A DNA stretch of 64,000 nt, taken from assembly GCF_002920535.1 (NCBI RefSeq), contig NZ_PQSS01000003.1, positions 186,001 through 250,000 on the forward strand, written 5' to 3'. The notes below the pieces were generated by a model, which searched no databases, had not been told where the DNA came from, and worked only from the letters and a program-made list of their open reading frames with translations. Made by a program: the position numbers and the translations under genes. Every line of letters starts with the position of its first letter. Within the stretch, counting starts at the first letter, position 1. This DNA is from Streptomyces sp. Ru71. Its GTDB lineage: Bacteria > Actinomycetota > Actinomycetes > Streptomycetales > Streptomycetaceae. Positions 53,954 through 63,681 of this stretch are shown one piece after another.

Positions 53954-56287
53954 TCAGCGGCCCAGTCGTCCGCGCACCATGCCGACGAGCGAGTTCAGTT
54001 CCTCGATACGCATCCTGCGGGCGGCGACGTAGAAGATGCCGAGCAGGACCGCCCCGCCGACGATCAGGGCCGCGAAGGAGCCGCCCACGCCCTGGCCGAG
54101 CGTGTGGCCGATGCCGTAGCAGGCGGCGCCGCTGAGCGCCGCGGCCGGCACCGAGGCGATGCACAGCCGCGCGTAGGTGCGCAGTACGCGGGCCCCGTCC
54201 AGGTCGCCGCCCAGCCGCTTGCGCAGCCGGGACCAGGCGACGCCCACGCCGATGGCGTAGGCCAGGCCGTAGGCGGCGGCCATGCCGATCACCGCCCAGC
54301 GGGCCGGCAGCAGGAAGTAGCACAGTGCCGAGGCGCCGGCGTTGACGGCGGCCACGATGACCGTGTTGTAGAAGGGCGTGCGGGTGTCCTCGTAGGCGTA
54401 GAACGCGCGCAGGACGACGTACTGCACCGAGTAGGGGATCAGGCCGAGGCCGAAGGCCATCAGCATGTAGCCCATGTTGGTGGCCTCGCTGGTGCCCGAC
54501 GAGCCGAAGATCAGCGTGCACATCGGGATGCCGAGGGCGAGGAAGCCGAAGGCGATGGGCACGATGGCGACGGCGGTCGTGCGCAGGCCCTGCGAGATGT
54601 CGTCGCGGACGGCGCCGGCGTCGTCCTCGGCCGCCGAGCGGGAGATGCGCGGCAGCAGGGCGGCCATCAGCGACACCGTGATGATGGCCTGGGGCAGGCC
54701 CCAGATCAGCTGGGCGTTGGCGTAGGCGGCGAAGCCGGTGCCGTCGATCGGGGACTCTTTGCCCGCGGCCGTGGAGAGGTTGGTGACGACGATGGCCCCG
54801 GCCTGGTTCGCGAGGACGAACAGGAACGTCCACTTGGCCAGGGTGACGGCCTTGCCGAGGCCGTGACCCCGCCAGTCGAAGCGCAGCCGCAGCTTGAACC
54901 CGGTCTCGCGCAGGTAGGGGATCATCGCCAGGGCCTGGACGACGAGGCCCAGCAGGATGCCGATGCCGAGCAGGCGCTGGCCCTCCGGCGGGATGTTGGT
55001 CACCTTCATGCCGGAGTCCGCGGCGGTGCCGTAGACCCAGATGAACATGCCCAGCGTGATGATGATGACGATGTTGTTCAGGACCGGGGTCCACATCATC
55101 GCGCCGAACCTGCCGCGTGCGTTGAGCACCTGGCCCATCACGACATGGATGCCCATGAAGAAGATGGACGGCACGAAGTAGTGGACGAAGGTGATGCCCA
55201 CGTCATTGGCCGCCGGATCACCGGCGACGGACGGGGACAGCAGCCGCACCAGCAGCGGCGCGGCGAAGACCGCCGCCACGGTCAGCAGGCCCAGCGCCAC
55301 CATGACCAGCGTCAGCAGCCGGTTGGCGTAGGCCTCGCCGCCGTCGTCGTCCTCCTTCATCGCGCGCACCAGCTGTGGCACGAAGACGGAGTTCAGACCG
55401 CCGCCGACGGTCAGGATGTAGATCATCGTCGGCAGCTGGTAGGCGACCTGGAAGGTGTCGCCGAGCAGACCGACGCCCAGCGCGGAGACGATCAGCGCGG
55501 AACGGATGAAGCCGGTGAGGCGGGAGACCATCGTGCCCGCCGCCATCACGGCACTCGACTTCAGCAGGCCGGAGGCCCGCCCGCCCTTCTTCGCCGCGGC
55601 GGCGGGAGCGGCCGGTGCGGCCGGTGCCGCCCCCGCCTCGGATGCCAGGTCCGCGTCCGCGGCGACGGGCTGCGCGGTGGGCGCCTGGCCCAGGTACAGC
55701 GTCTGCTCGGCGCTCTGCGCGGGCGGCGCCTGCTGCGGGCCCGCGGGCTCCTGTCCGGCGCCGGGCGCCGGCGCCGGTCCGGGAACGGACGGCGGCTGCT
55801 GGTCGTACGACGGGTGGCCGGCGCTCTGCTGCTGGTCGCGGAAGAGATGAGCGAAGGCGTCCGGCTCGTGACGCTCCTCACCGGCCTGGGTGACCAGGTC
55901 GTCCACGCCCACGTACTGGGTGGTGCGGGGGTCGTCGCCGTAGGGCAGGTACTGGGTCGGGCCGTCCGGCTCCGGGGCGGGCGTCTGCGCCCACACGCGC
56001 GGGTCCGGGGCGTACGGCGACTGCGGCGGCTGCGCGTACAGCTGCTGCGGCGGCGGGACGGTGCCCGGCGGGGGCGGCGGGTGCGCGGCACGGTCGTAGA
56101 GCGCCTCGGCGACCGGGTCCTGGGCGGAGAGGTCCTGTCCGCGGTAGGGGTCCTGGTCGTAGGCGTCCTGGAGGTACATGTCCGCCGGGTGCTGCGGCGG
56201 GACCTGGCCGTTCTCGGGCGGCGGGCCCTCGGGGCGGCCCGAGCTGCCCACGGCCTGGCCGCGGTCACCGTCGTACGGCGCGTTCAT
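53954..56287 (-). CDS. murJ: Lipid II flippase MurJ/MviN
   Basis: 777 residues, ATG start. Residues 1-240 are a long cytoplasmic, disordered region rich in Pro, Gln, Asp and Tyr. The rest is the MOP-superfamily flippase with about 14 helices: SSAVMAAGTMVSRLTGFIRSALI, GGGLNSVFVPQLVRAMKEDD, and VLRAFYAYEDTRTPFYNT near helix 10. It exports lipid II for peptidoglycan synthesis. It lies between the DUF6049 gene and the pseudokinase gene, all leftward, which suggests an operon. Confidence 0.95.
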   Translation of the reverse strand: MNAPYDGDRGQAVGSSGRPEGPPPENGQVPPQHPADMYLQDAYDQDPYRGQDLSAQDPVAEALYDRAAHPPPPPGTVPPPQQLYAQPPQSPYAPDPRVWAQTPAPEPDGPTQYLPYGDDPRTTQYVGVDDLVTQAGEERHEPDAFAHLFRDQQQSAGHPSYDQQPPSVPGPAPAPGAGQEPAGPQQAPPAQSAEQTLYLGQAPTAQPVAADADLASEAGAAPAAPAAPAAAAKKGGRASGLLKSSAVMAAGTMVSRLTGFIRSALIVSALGVGLLGDTFQVAYQLPTMIYILTVGGGLNSVFVPQLVRAMKEDDDGGEAYANRLLTLVMVALGLLTVAAVFAAPLLVRLLSPSVAGDPAANDVGITFVHYFVPSIFFMGIHVVMGQVLNARGRFGAMMWTPVLNNIVIIITLGMFIWVYGTAADSGMKVTNIPPEGQRLLGIGILLGLVVQALAMIPYLRETGFKLRLRFDWRGHGLGKAVTLAKWTFLFVLANQAGAIVVTNLSTAAGKESPIDGTGFAAYANAQLIWGLPQAIITVSLMAALLPRISRSAAEDDAGAVRDDISQGLRTTAVAIVPIAFGFLALGIPMCTLIFGSSGTSEATNMGYMLMAFGLGLIPYSVQYVVLRAFYAYEDTRTPFYNTVIVAAVNAGASALCYFLLPARWAVIGMAAAYGLAYAIGVGVAWSRLRKRLGGDLDGARVLRTYARLCIASVPAAALSGAACYGIGHTLGQGVGGSFAALIVGGAVLLGIFYVAARRMRIEELNSLVGMVRGRLGR

Positions 56288-56330
56288 GGTTACCCCACCT
56301 CATCGTCCCGGGCCCACGGCCACGTCATCC

Positions 56331-58727
56331 TCAACGGTCCACTCTCTCACCCGTCCCGGACGGGTCGGTGTTTTCCGCTGCGGTGTCCGGCGTCGGGTCA
56401 CTCGGCTGCGTACCGTCTGCCCCCGGGCGGGTGGCCGACTCTTCCATGAGACGGTCCCGAGGGCCTTCGGGGTTCGCTTCGGCGGCGCCCGTCTCGCCGG
56501 GCTCGTCACCGGCACCGCCGTTCCCGGCGTCCTCGGCGGTCCGCGCCGCGGCGCGCTTGCGCTGGGTGTACATCCGGAAGCCGGCCAGCACCAGCAGCAG
56601 CACGCCGCCGCCGATGACCAGCATCACCGTGGCGGTGACCTCGGTGACCTTCACGTCGAAGGAGACGGGGGCGCCGTACTTGCGGCCGTCCTCGGTGAAC
56701 AGCTGGGCGATCACCGTGGTCTGGCCGTTGACGTTCGCGGACGTGGTGAACTTCACCGTCTGGCTGTGCCCGCCGGAGACCGCGATCGGCTTCTCGTCGA
56801 ACGCCCCGCCGTTGATCTTGAGACGGGTGGGGTTGGTCGAGGTCAGCCGCAACACCAGGTGGTCGGCGCCCTGCAGCAGGTTGTTCTGCACGGTCACCGG
56901 GATGGTGGCACTGCGTCCGGACAGCTTGGTGTCGGACTTGTCGATCAGCTTGACCTGGTGGGCGAGCGCGTCGAGGTAGTCCTCCACACCCCGGCGGAAG
57001 GTACGCGCCTCGCCGGCCCGGCCGCGCCACGACGTGGCCATCTCGCGGTTCATGGCCCGCCCGAAGGGGGTCGCGACGCGCGAGGTGTCGGTGAGGATCA
57101 CCTGGAAGTTGTCGAGCTTGTCCTGCGTGGTCGCGATCTGCTCGAAGGCGGAGCGCGGCAGTTCCTGGCGGCGCAGCGACGACGGGTACGCCGACCCCGA
57201 GGGGATGCTCGTGGTGGCGTCCGGATCGGGCTTGGCCTTGGCGGCGGCCGACAGCTGCTGGGCCTGCGACCAGGTGCCGCCCTGCAGCGCGGTCACGGCC
57301 TCAGCCATCGCCTGCGCCTGGCTCGCGGTCGGCATCCGCTGCGGGGCGACGACGATGCTGCGTTCCTTGTCGGACTGCTGGTTCAGCGCCAGGCTCTGCG
57401 CGAGGAACTGCTGCACCGCGAGCGAGGAGGCGGACGCCGATGTCAGATCGCCCTGGAACCCGGTGGACAGCCGGGCGTCGGCAACCACCGCCGTGGTGCC
57501 GCCGCCGACGGGACGGGCCGCGGACGGCGTGTAGGGCAGCCCGCTGGTCTCCCGCAGGCTGTCGCTGCGCGCGATCACCTTGTCGGCGCCCGCCGAGGTG
57601 GCCACCTTCATGATCGACGGGTCGACCGCGCCGGCCACCGGCCAGGCGAAGTCGGTGGTCGGCGTGACGTGCAGCACGGTCTCCACGGTGAGCGCCGCGA
57701 CGTCGGTGGCCTCCTTGAGCTGGCTGAGCGAGCCGGTCACGCTGGTGCCGTTGTGGGCGAGGGAGGCCAGGTCCGGGTCGCCGAAGGGCAGCGCCACGAC
57801 CTCCTTGCCCGCCACCGCCTGCTGCAACTCGGCGAGCCACTGCTTGGCGAGGGCCTGGTTGCGGCCGGTGGTGGGGGTGTCGCCGTTACCGCGGACCTTG
57901 TAGCTGCCCGTCATGGCGTCGACGGACGCCAGCAGGTCGGGGTCGATCACCCAGGTCACGTCGAGGTTCTTGCCCAGCGCCACCATCTGCTCCAGGCGAC
58001 CGCCCGGGGCGATCTCCTTGGCCAGGTCGTCGTCGAGGAAGACCGGTGTCTGCTGCTCACCGGGACTCGTCTCCGCCGTCATCCGCACCGGCGACATCAG
58101 CGGCCACAGAACCGTCGTCTTGGTCTTGGTGTCCGCCTCGTCGGGCTGCCACGGCAGGAAGGTCCGCTGGATGCCCAGCACCTGCTCCCACTGCTGCGCG
58201 GACGTCTGCCCGGACAGCGAGACCCCGAGTTGGTAGACGCCGTCGCCACCGAGGTCCAGCTTGTCCACCGGGACGGAGATGCTGAAGTGCTCGGCGACCC
58301 CAGGGGTGAGCTTGGCGAACTTGGCGACGTAGGAGCCGCCGATCTCCGAGCCGTCGGCGCCGGGCGTGTATCCGGTGCGCTCGGCGGCGGCCTCGATCTC
58401 GGACCGGGTGGACAGCTCCGGTCCGACCCGCAGGCCCACATGGGCGTCCGTGACCGCCTGCCGGCCGTTGTTCGTCACGGTGCCGGAGACGGTCAGGGTG
58501 TCGCCGTCGGAGGGGACGCTGGGTGTGAGCGAGTCCACGGCCACGGAGACCGTGCGTGAGCCGGATGCGGCGGGCGCCGCGTCCGCCGCCGCCTGGGCGT
58601 GTGGTGCCGCGGGCACCTGCATCAGCCCGGCCAGCAGGGGTGCTCCCATGAGCAGGGCGGCGGTGCGCCGCAGCCAGCGGCGGGCAGGAGAGGGACTCGT
58701 CCCCTGGATGTCTGCCGCCTCGGCCAC
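56331..58727 (-). CDS. DUF6049 family secreted/membrane protein
   Basis: 798 residues from a GTG. A signal peptide (residues 19-48, AALLMGAPLLAGLMQVPAAPHAQA) is followed by a beta-rich segment (SDGDTLTVSGTVTNNGRQAV), a large central region with a polysaccharide-deacetylase/TIM-barrel-like feel (VTWVIDPDLLASVDAM, VVALPFGDPDLASLAHNG), and a second Ig-like part. A membrane helix (about 705-728) and an acidic cytoplasmic tail end it. This arrangement next to murJ is conserved in actinobacteria. Enzyme activity is not established. Confidence 0.87.
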   Translation of the reverse strand: MAEAADIQGTSPSPARRWLRRTAALLMGAPLLAGLMQVPAAPHAQAAADAAPAASGSRTVSVAVDSLTPSVPSDGDTLTVSGTVTNNGRQAVTDAHVGLRVGPELSTRSEIEAAAERTGYTPGADGSEIGGSYVAKFAKLTPGVAEHFSISVPVDKLDLGGDGVYQLGVSLSGQTSAQQWEQVLGIQRTFLPWQPDEADTKTKTTVLWPLMSPVRMTAETSPGEQQTPVFLDDDLAKEIAPGGRLEQMVALGKNLDVTWVIDPDLLASVDAMTGSYKVRGNGDTPTTGRNQALAKQWLAELQQAVAGKEVVALPFGDPDLASLAHNGTSVTGSLSQLKEATDVAALTVETVLHVTPTTDFAWPVAGAVDPSIMKVATSAGADKVIARSDSLRETSGLPYTPSAARPVGGGTTAVVADARLSTGFQGDLTSASASSLAVQQFLAQSLALNQQSDKERSIVVAPQRMPTASQAQAMAEAVTALQGGTWSQAQQLSAAAKAKPDPDATTSIPSGSAYPSSLRRQELPRSAFEQIATTQDKLDNFQVILTDTSRVATPFGRAMNREMATSWRGRAGEARTFRRGVEDYLDALAHQVKLIDKSDTKLSGRSATIPVTVQNNLLQGADHLVLRLTSTNPTRLKINGGAFDEKPIAVSGGHSQTVKFTTSANVNGQTTVIAQLFTEDGRKYGAPVSFDVKVTEVTATVMLVIGGGVLLLVLAGFRMYTQRKRAAARTAEDAGNGGAGDEPGETGAAEANPEGPRDRLMEESATRPGADGTQPSDPTPDTAAENTDPSGTGERVDR

Positions 58728-58899
58728 GCGCTCGCCCGTCCCTCGTCGTCGTCAGTGGTCTCGGAATGTGCGTCCACGCATGGTAACGATGCGCGCTGAG
58801 TGGAAGTGCCGCGGTCTGCGCCACAAGATCAGGCGTGCGGTTCGGGTTCTGCGCAGATCCCGACATGGTTCCTTATAAAGAGGAGCGCTTCCATACGCC

Positions 58900-58974
58900 G
58901 GGCAGCTGATCCCGCGCCTGGCCCGGGCAGCTGGTCCCGCGGCCGGCCCAGGCGCCTGATCCCGCGCAGGCGCC
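58900..58974. repeat. Three imperfect ~25-bp direct repeats upstream of cca
   Basis: Three units sharing GGCAGCTGATCCCGCG-type sequence (58900-58922, 58923-58949, 58950-58974), within the divergent DUF6049/cca gap and ending 33 bp before the cca start. Confidence 0.7.
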
Positions 58975-59007
58975 CCTGGTGCCCCGGTGCACGTACCCTC
59001 TTCTGTT

Positions 59008-60450
59008 GTGCCGAACGCCAACGAAGACACTCCTACTGCCCTGAGCCAGGTGCAGCAGCGCGCGGTGAGCGAACTGCTGCGGGTGGCCCCCGTCGCCGAC
59101 GATCTCGCCCGTCGCTTCCAGCAGGCCGGGTTCTCGCTCGCCCTGGTCGGCGGCTCGGTACGGGACGCGCTGCTCGGCCGGCTCGGCAACGACCTGGACT
59201 TCACGACCGACGCCCGGCCCGAGGACGTGCTGAAGATCGTGCGGCCCTGGGCGGACGCCGTCTGGGAGGTCGGCATCGCCTTCGGCACGGTGGGTGCGCA
59301 GAAGTCCGGCTACCAGATCGAGATCACCACCTATCGCTCCGAGGCCTACGACCGCACCTCCCGCAAGCCCGAGGTGTCCTACGGCGACTCCATCGAGGAG
59401 GACCTGGTCCGCCGCGACTTCACGGTGAACGCGATGGCCGTCGCGCTGCCGGAGAAGGAGTTCGTCGACCCGCACGGCGGTCTGGTGGACCTGGCCGCGC
59501 GGGTGCTGCGCACCCCGGGCACCCCGGAGGCGTCCTTCTCCGACGATCCGCTGCGCATGATGCGGGCCGCGCGCTTCGCCGCCCAGCTCGACTTCGAGGT
59601 CGCCGACGAGGTCGTCGCGGCGATGACGGAGATGGCCGGCCGGATCGAGATCGTCTCGGCGGAGCGGGTGCGGGACGAGCTGAACAAGCTGATCCTCTCC
59701 GCCCACCCGCGCAAGGGCCTGACCCTGCTCGTGGAGACCGGGCTCGCCGAGCGCGTCCTGCCCGAGCTGCCGGCGCTGCGGCTGGAGAGCGACGAGCACC
59801 ACCGGCACAAGGACGTCTACGAGCACACCCTGATCGTGCTGGAGCAGGCGATCGCTCTGGAGGAGGACGGTCCCGACCTCACCCTGCGGCTGGCCGCGCT
59901 GCTGCACGACATCGGCAAGCCGAGGACGCGTCGCTTCGAGAAGGACGGCCGGGTCTCGTTCCACCACCACGAGGTGGTGGGCGCGAAGATGACCAAGAAG
60001 CGCATGACGGCGCTGAAGTACTCCAACGAGCTGGTGAAGGACGTTTCCCGGCTGGTCGAGCTGCACCTGCGCTTCCACGGTTACGGCACCGGTGAGTGGA
60101 CGGACTCCGCGGTTCGCCGCTACGTCCGTGACGCAGGTTCCCTCCTGGACCGCCTGCACAAGCTGACCCGCTCGGACTGCACCACCCGCAACAAGCGCAA
60201 GGCGGCCGCGCTCTCCCGTGCCTACGACGGCCTGGAGGAGCGCATCGCCCAGCTGCAGGAGCAGGAGGAGCTGGACGCGATCCGCCCGGACCTCGACGGC
60301 AACCAGATCATGGAGATCCTGGGTGTCGGCCCCGGCCCGGTGGTCGGCAAGGCCTACAAGCACATGCTGGAGCTGCGCCTGGAGCACGGACCGATGGAGC
60401 CCGACCAGGCGGTGGCCGCGCTCAAGGAGTGGTGGGCCGAGCAGAGCTGA
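59008..60450 (+). CDS. cca: CCA tRNA nucleotidyltransferase
   Basis: 480 residues from the GTG at 59008. No Shine-Dalgarno is seen, but a TACCCT hexamer about 10 bp upstream could be the -10 of a leaderless mRNA. The nucleotidyltransferase head has LVGGSVRDALLGRLGNDLDFTTDA and RRDFTVNAMAV; the neck has DPLRMMRAARFAAQL. A C-terminal HD domain contains HTLIVLEQ and LLHDIGKPRTRRF. It adds or repairs the 3' CCA of tRNAs; none of the three tRNAs here encodes CCA, so the enzyme is needed. Confidence 0.95.
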   Translation: MPNANEDTPTALSQVQQRAVSELLRVAPVADDLARRFQQAGFSLALVGGSVRDALLGRLGNDLDFTTDARPEDVLKIVRPWADAVWEVGIAFGTVGAQKSGYQIEITTYRSEAYDRTSRKPEVSYGDSIEEDLVRRDFTVNAMAVALPEKEFVDPHGGLVDLAARVLRTPGTPEASFSDDPLRMMRAARFAAQLDFEVADEVVAAMTEMAGRIEIVSAERVRDELNKLILSAHPRKGLTLLVETGLAERVLPELPALRLESDEHHRHKDVYEHTLIVLEQAIALEEDGPDLTLRLAALLHDIGKPRTRRFEKDGRVSFHHHEVVGAKMTKKRMTALKYSNELVKDVSRLVELHLRFHGYGTGEWTDSAVRRYVRDAGSLLDRLHKLTRSDCTTRNKRKAAALSRAYDGLEERIAQLQEQEELDAIRPDLDGNQIMEILGVGPGPVVGKAYKHMLELRLEHGPMEPDQAVAALKEWWAEQS

Positions 60451-60461
60451 GGTCGTGGAAC

Positions 60462-60491
60462 GGGGCCATGTTTCACGTGAAACATGGCCCC
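60462..60491. terminator. 30-bp perfect palindrome containing parS 6
   Basis: GTTTCACGTGAAAC at 60470-60483 is extended by 8 bp on each side (GGGGCCAT/ATGGCCCC) into a perfect 30-bp palindrome, 12 bp after the cca stop. It is a parS site and could also form a terminator-like hairpin between convergent genes. Confidence 0.9.
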
Positions 60492-60503
60492 GGGAACGAC
60501 GAA

Positions 60504-60531
60504 GGGCGGTGTTTCACGTGAAACACCGCCC
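60504..60531. terminator. 28-bp perfect palindrome containing parS 7
   Basis: GTTTCACGTGAAAC at 60511-60524 is extended by 7 bp on each side (GGGCGGT/ACCGCCC), followed by CCTTTG. It lies 29 bp before the stop of the convergent LppU-like gene, immediately beside the parS 6 palindrome. Confidence 0.9.
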
Positions 60532-60560
60532 CTTTGCGTCTGCGCTGAGTGTCAGGCGCC

Positions 60561-61088
60561 TTACTTCTTGACCTCGGACATGCACAGCACGACGTCGTGG
60601 CCGCCGCCGGACTGCCAGTAGGCGATCGGGGCGGACGGGTCGGTGCACTTGTTCTGGTCGCTCGTGAAGTTGTGCTTCTGGACGACCTTGTACTGGGCGT
60701 CCGCGGAAGAGCAGTCGACTTCTTCCAGGTCGGGGTCGCTGTCGGTGCCCTTGTTGTGCATGCAGGAGCCCACCGAGGTGGTCTCCGCGTCGTCCCGGCT
60801 GGCGAACCAGCTGACGCCGGCGATGCCGCCGAACTTCAGCAGGGCGACGATGACGGCGATGACGATGCCGCCGATGATGCGCAGCACCTTCTTCCCGCCC
60901 TTCTTCGCCGGCGCGGCCGGAGCGGGCGGCGGGACCGGGGCGCCGGGGGCGCCGGGGCCGGCCTGGTTCGGGAACGGGGCGTACGGGGCGCCCTGCGGCG
61001 GGACACCGGGGTGGCCGGCCTGCTGACCCACGGGCGGGGGAGGCGTCTGGGCGTACGGGTTCTGGCCGTGGGACGGCGGAGTGGTCAC
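60561..61088 (-). CDS. LppU/SCO3897-type membrane protein
   Basis: 175 residues from the GTG at 61088 (GAGGGGG upstream). A Pro/Gln/Gly/Tyr-rich cytoplasmic N-terminus (1-60) and a basic patch KKGGKK precede one membrane helix (about 70-90, LRIIGGIVIAVIVALLKFGG). A small extracellular domain with cysteines follows (SVGSCMHNKG, EVDCSSADAQYKVV, NKCTDP, VVLCMSEV), probably two disulfides. It resembles the LppU/SCO3897 family at this position; function unknown. Confidence 0.82.
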   Translation of the reverse strand: MTTPPSHGQNPYAQTPPPPVGQQAGHPGVPPQGAPYAPFPNQAGPGAPGAPVPPPAPAAPAKKGGKKVLRIIGGIVIAVIVALLKFGGIAGVSWFASRDDAETTSVGSCMHNKGTDSDPDLEEVDCSSADAQYKVVQKHNFTSDQNKCTDPSAPIAYWQSGGGHDVVLCMSEVKK

Positions 61089-61205
61089 TTGGGGGTCCCC
61101 CTCGAACGGTGAGCGCGCGGGGCGCGAGATAAGACCCACGTAAATTACTGGGTCCCACACGCCACTTTGCTTTCCCGAGTTCACTCTGTGGCTTGGATGT
61201 GACAC

Positions 61206-62468
61206 TCACCGGTGCCGAAAACGGGGCATAGCCAAGGCAACCGCCCCATAGACCAGAGACACCGTGACCACCAGCGGGACCGAGCGCCCGTCCGGCGGCA
61301 GCATCAGCGCGGCAACGCCCGCCGCGCCCACGAAGGCGACGTTGAACAGTACGTCGTACAGCGAGAAGACGCGGCCGCGGAAGGCATCGTCGACCGTGGC
61401 CTGCACCACCGTGTCCGTCGCGATCTTCGCCGCCTGCGTGACCAGACCGAGGACGAACGCCGCGACCAGGACCGGCCCCTGGCGGAACGTCAACCCGAGC
61501 GCCGGCACCAGCACCGCCGCGCAGGCCGAGCACACCACGATCCAGCGCACCGGCCCGAGCCGCCCTGCCGCCGCCGGGGTCACGACGGCCGCGGCGAAGA
61601 ATCCCGCGCCCGAGACGCCGACGGCCAGACCGAGCAACGCCAGTCCCTTGTCCGTGTCGGAGGCCCACGCGTACCGGCACAGCGTCAGCACGGTGACGGT
61701 GAGAGCGCCGTAGCAGAAGCGCATCAGCGTCACCGCGGCCAGCGCCCAGGCGGCCTCCCGGCGGCGCGGCTCGGCCAGATGGCGGGCGCCGGCCGCGAGA
61801 CCCTGTGCGGTGCCCTGCAGGGCCGCCGCCAGCTTCGGCCGTACCAGGGCCGGATCGGGGCCCAGCAGGTCCACGGCCAGGCGCAGTGAGGCGAGCGCGG
61901 CGCACAGGTACAGGGCGGCGCCCAGCAGGACCACCACGGCGTCGGAGCCGGCGGGGCCCAGGCGTACGACGAACGCCAGTCCGCCGCCCGCTGTCGCGGC
62001 GAGCGTCCCGGCCGTCGGGGACAGGGAGTTGGCGACGACCAGCCGCTCGGCGTCGACCACGCGCGGCAGGGCCGCGGACAGCCCGGCCAGCACGAACCGG
62101 TTGACGCCGGTGACGCACAGGGCGGAGACGTAGAACAGCCAGTCGGGGACGTGAGCGACCATCAGGACCGCGGTCACCGTGGCCATCAGAGCGCGCAGCA
62201 GGTTGCCGTACACGAAGACCTGCCGCCGGCGCCAGCGGTCCAGCAGGACGCCGGCGAAGGGGCCCACCACGGAGTAGGGCAGCAGCAGGATCGCCATCGC
62301 CGAGGCGATCGCCGTCGGCGAGGCCTGTTTCTCCGGGGAGAAGACGACGTAGGTGGCGAGGCCGACCTGGTAGACCCCGTCGGCGCCCTGGGAGAGCAGC
62401 CGTACCGCGAGCAGGCGCCGGAAGTTCCCGAAGTGGAGCAGCACGCGAAGATCACGGACGACGGCCAT
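61206..62468 (-). CDS. Major facilitator superfamily transporter
   Basis: 420 residues from the ATG at 62468; a GTG 15 bp upstream is possible. Twelve hydrophobic helices are apparent. The MFS motif A-like loop is LLDRWRRRQVFVYGN between helices 2 and 3, with a second FRGRVFSLYDVLFN loop in the C-half. The N-terminal FGNFRRLLAVRLLSQGADG is typical of the MFS_3-like export branch. The substrate is unknown. It is separated from the upstream ino1 gene by a hairpin. Confidence 0.88.
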   Translation of the reverse strand: MAVVRDLRVLLHFGNFRRLLAVRLLSQGADGVYQVGLATYVVFSPEKQASPTAIASAMAILLLPYSVVGPFAGVLLDRWRRRQVFVYGNLLRALMATVTAVLMVAHVPDWLFYVSALCVTGVNRFVLAGLSAALPRVVDAERLVVANSLSPTAGTLAATAGGGLAFVVRLGPAGSDAVVVLLGAALYLCAALASLRLAVDLLGPDPALVRPKLAAALQGTAQGLAAGARHLAEPRRREAAWALAAVTLMRFCYGALTVTVLTLCRYAWASDTDKGLALLGLAVGVSGAGFFAAAVVTPAAAGRLGPVRWIVVCSACAAVLVPALGLTFRQGPVLVAAFVLGLVTQAAKIATDTVVQATVDDAFRGRVFSLYDVLFNVAFVGAAGVAALMLPPDGRSVPLVVTVSLVYGAVALAMPRFRHR

Positions 62469-62487
62469 GCGGCACAGCCTCACACAC

Positions 62488-62526
62488 GGAAGGGCCCCCG
62501 GGGCACAGTGCCCCAGGGACCCTTCC
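62488..62526. terminator. Hairpin between ino1 and the MFS gene
   Basis: GGAAGGGCCCCCGGGGCAC pairs with GTGCCCCAGGGACCCTTCC, with two imperfect pairs, around a 1-nt loop. It lies just downstream of the leftward ino1 gene. Confidence 0.8.
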
Positions 62527-62554
62527 GGCCCTGGCAGGAGCTATCGGGCTAACC

Positions 62555-63637
62555 TCAGCGCTCGACCTCGCCGCGGATGAACTTCTCGACGTTCTCGCGG
62601 GCCTCGTCGTCGAAGTACTGCACCGGCGGGGACTTCATGAAGTACGAGGACGCCGACAGGATCGGGCCGCCGATGCCGCGGTCCTTGGCAATCTTCGCGG
62701 CGCGCAGCGCGTCGATGATGACACCGGCGGAGTTCGGGGAGTCCCAGACCTCCAGCTTGTACTCCAGGTTCAGCGGGACGTCACCGAAGGCGCGGCCCTC
62801 CAGGCGGACGTAGGCCCACTTGCGGTCGTCGAGCCAGGCGACGTAGTCGGACGGGCCGATGTGGACGTTCTTCTCGCCGAGGTCCCGGTCGGGGATCTGG
62901 GAGGTGACGGCCTGCGTCTTGGAGATCTTCTTGGACTCAAGGCGCTCGCGCTCAAGCATGTTCTTGAAGTCCATGTTGCCGCCGACGTTCAGCTGCATCG
63001 TGCGGTCCAGGATGACACCCCGGTCCTCGAACAGCTTCGCCATGACGCGGTGCGTGATGGTGGCGCCGACCTGGGACTTGATGTCGTCGCCGACGATCGG
63101 GACGCCCGCCTCGGTGAACTTGTCCGCCCACTCCTTGGTGCCGGCGATGAAGACCGGGAGGGCGTTGACGAAGGCGACCTTGGCGTCGATGGCGCACTGG
63201 GCGTAGAACTTCGCCGCGTCCTCGGAGCCGACGGGCAGGTAGCAGACCAGAACGTCGACCTGCTTGTCCTTGAGGACCTGGACGACGTCGACCGGCTCGG
63301 CGTCGGACTCCTCGATGGTCTGGCGGTAGTACTTGCCGAGGCCGTCGAGGGTGTGGCCGCGCTGGACCGTCACACCGGTGCTGGGCACGTCGCAGATCTT
63401 GATGGTGTTGTTCTCGGACGCGCCGATGGCGTCGGCGAGGTCGAGGCCGACCTTCTTGGCGTCCACGTCGAAGGCGGCGACGAACTCGACGTCCTTGACG
63501 TGGTAGTCGCCGAACTGGACGTGCATCAGGCCCGGCACCTTGGACGCCGGGTCGGCGTCCTTGTAGTACTCGACTCCCTGCACCAGCGAGGCGGCGCAGT
63601 TGCCCACGCCGACGATGGCTACGCGAACCGAACCCAT
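62555..63637 (-). CDS. ino1: Inositol-3-phosphate synthase
   Basis: 360 residues from the ATG at 63637 (AGGGAG upstream). The NAD motif [21 protein letters not shown], then [36 protein letters not shown] and [15 protein letters not shown] with the lysines of the active site, and [12 protein letters not shown] identify the actinobacterial type. It converts glucose 6-phosphate to inositol 3-phosphate for mycothiol and phosphatidylinositol. The PadR-like gene lies 45 bp upstream on the same strand and may regulate it. Confidence 0.96.
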   Translation of the reverse strand: MGSVRVAIVGVGNCAASLVQGVEYYKDADPASKVPGLMHVQFGDYHVKDVEFVAAFDVDAKKVGLDLADAIGASENNTIKICDVPSTGVTVQRGHTLDGLGKYYRQTIEESDAEPVDVVQVLKDKQVDVLVCYLPVGSEDAAKFYAQCAIDAKVAFVNALPVFIAGTKEWADKFTEAGVPIVGDDIKSQVGATITHRVMAKLFEDRGVILDRTMQLNVGGNMDFKNMLERERLESKKISKTQAVTSQIPDRDLGEKNVHIGPSDYVAWLDDRKWAYVRLEGRAFGDVPLNLEYKLEVWDSPNSAGVIIDALRAAKIAKDRGIGGPILSASSYFMKSPPVQYFDDEARENVEKFIRGEVER

Positions 63638-63681
63638 TCCGGTTGCTCCCTGTGTGTACGAGTGAGGCCCTGCGTGGGCGC

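Noticed and set aside
53693-56449. 918-codon frame antisense to murJ and the pseudokinase gene
   Set aside because: Composition artefact; murJ and the pseudokinase are clear on the other strand.
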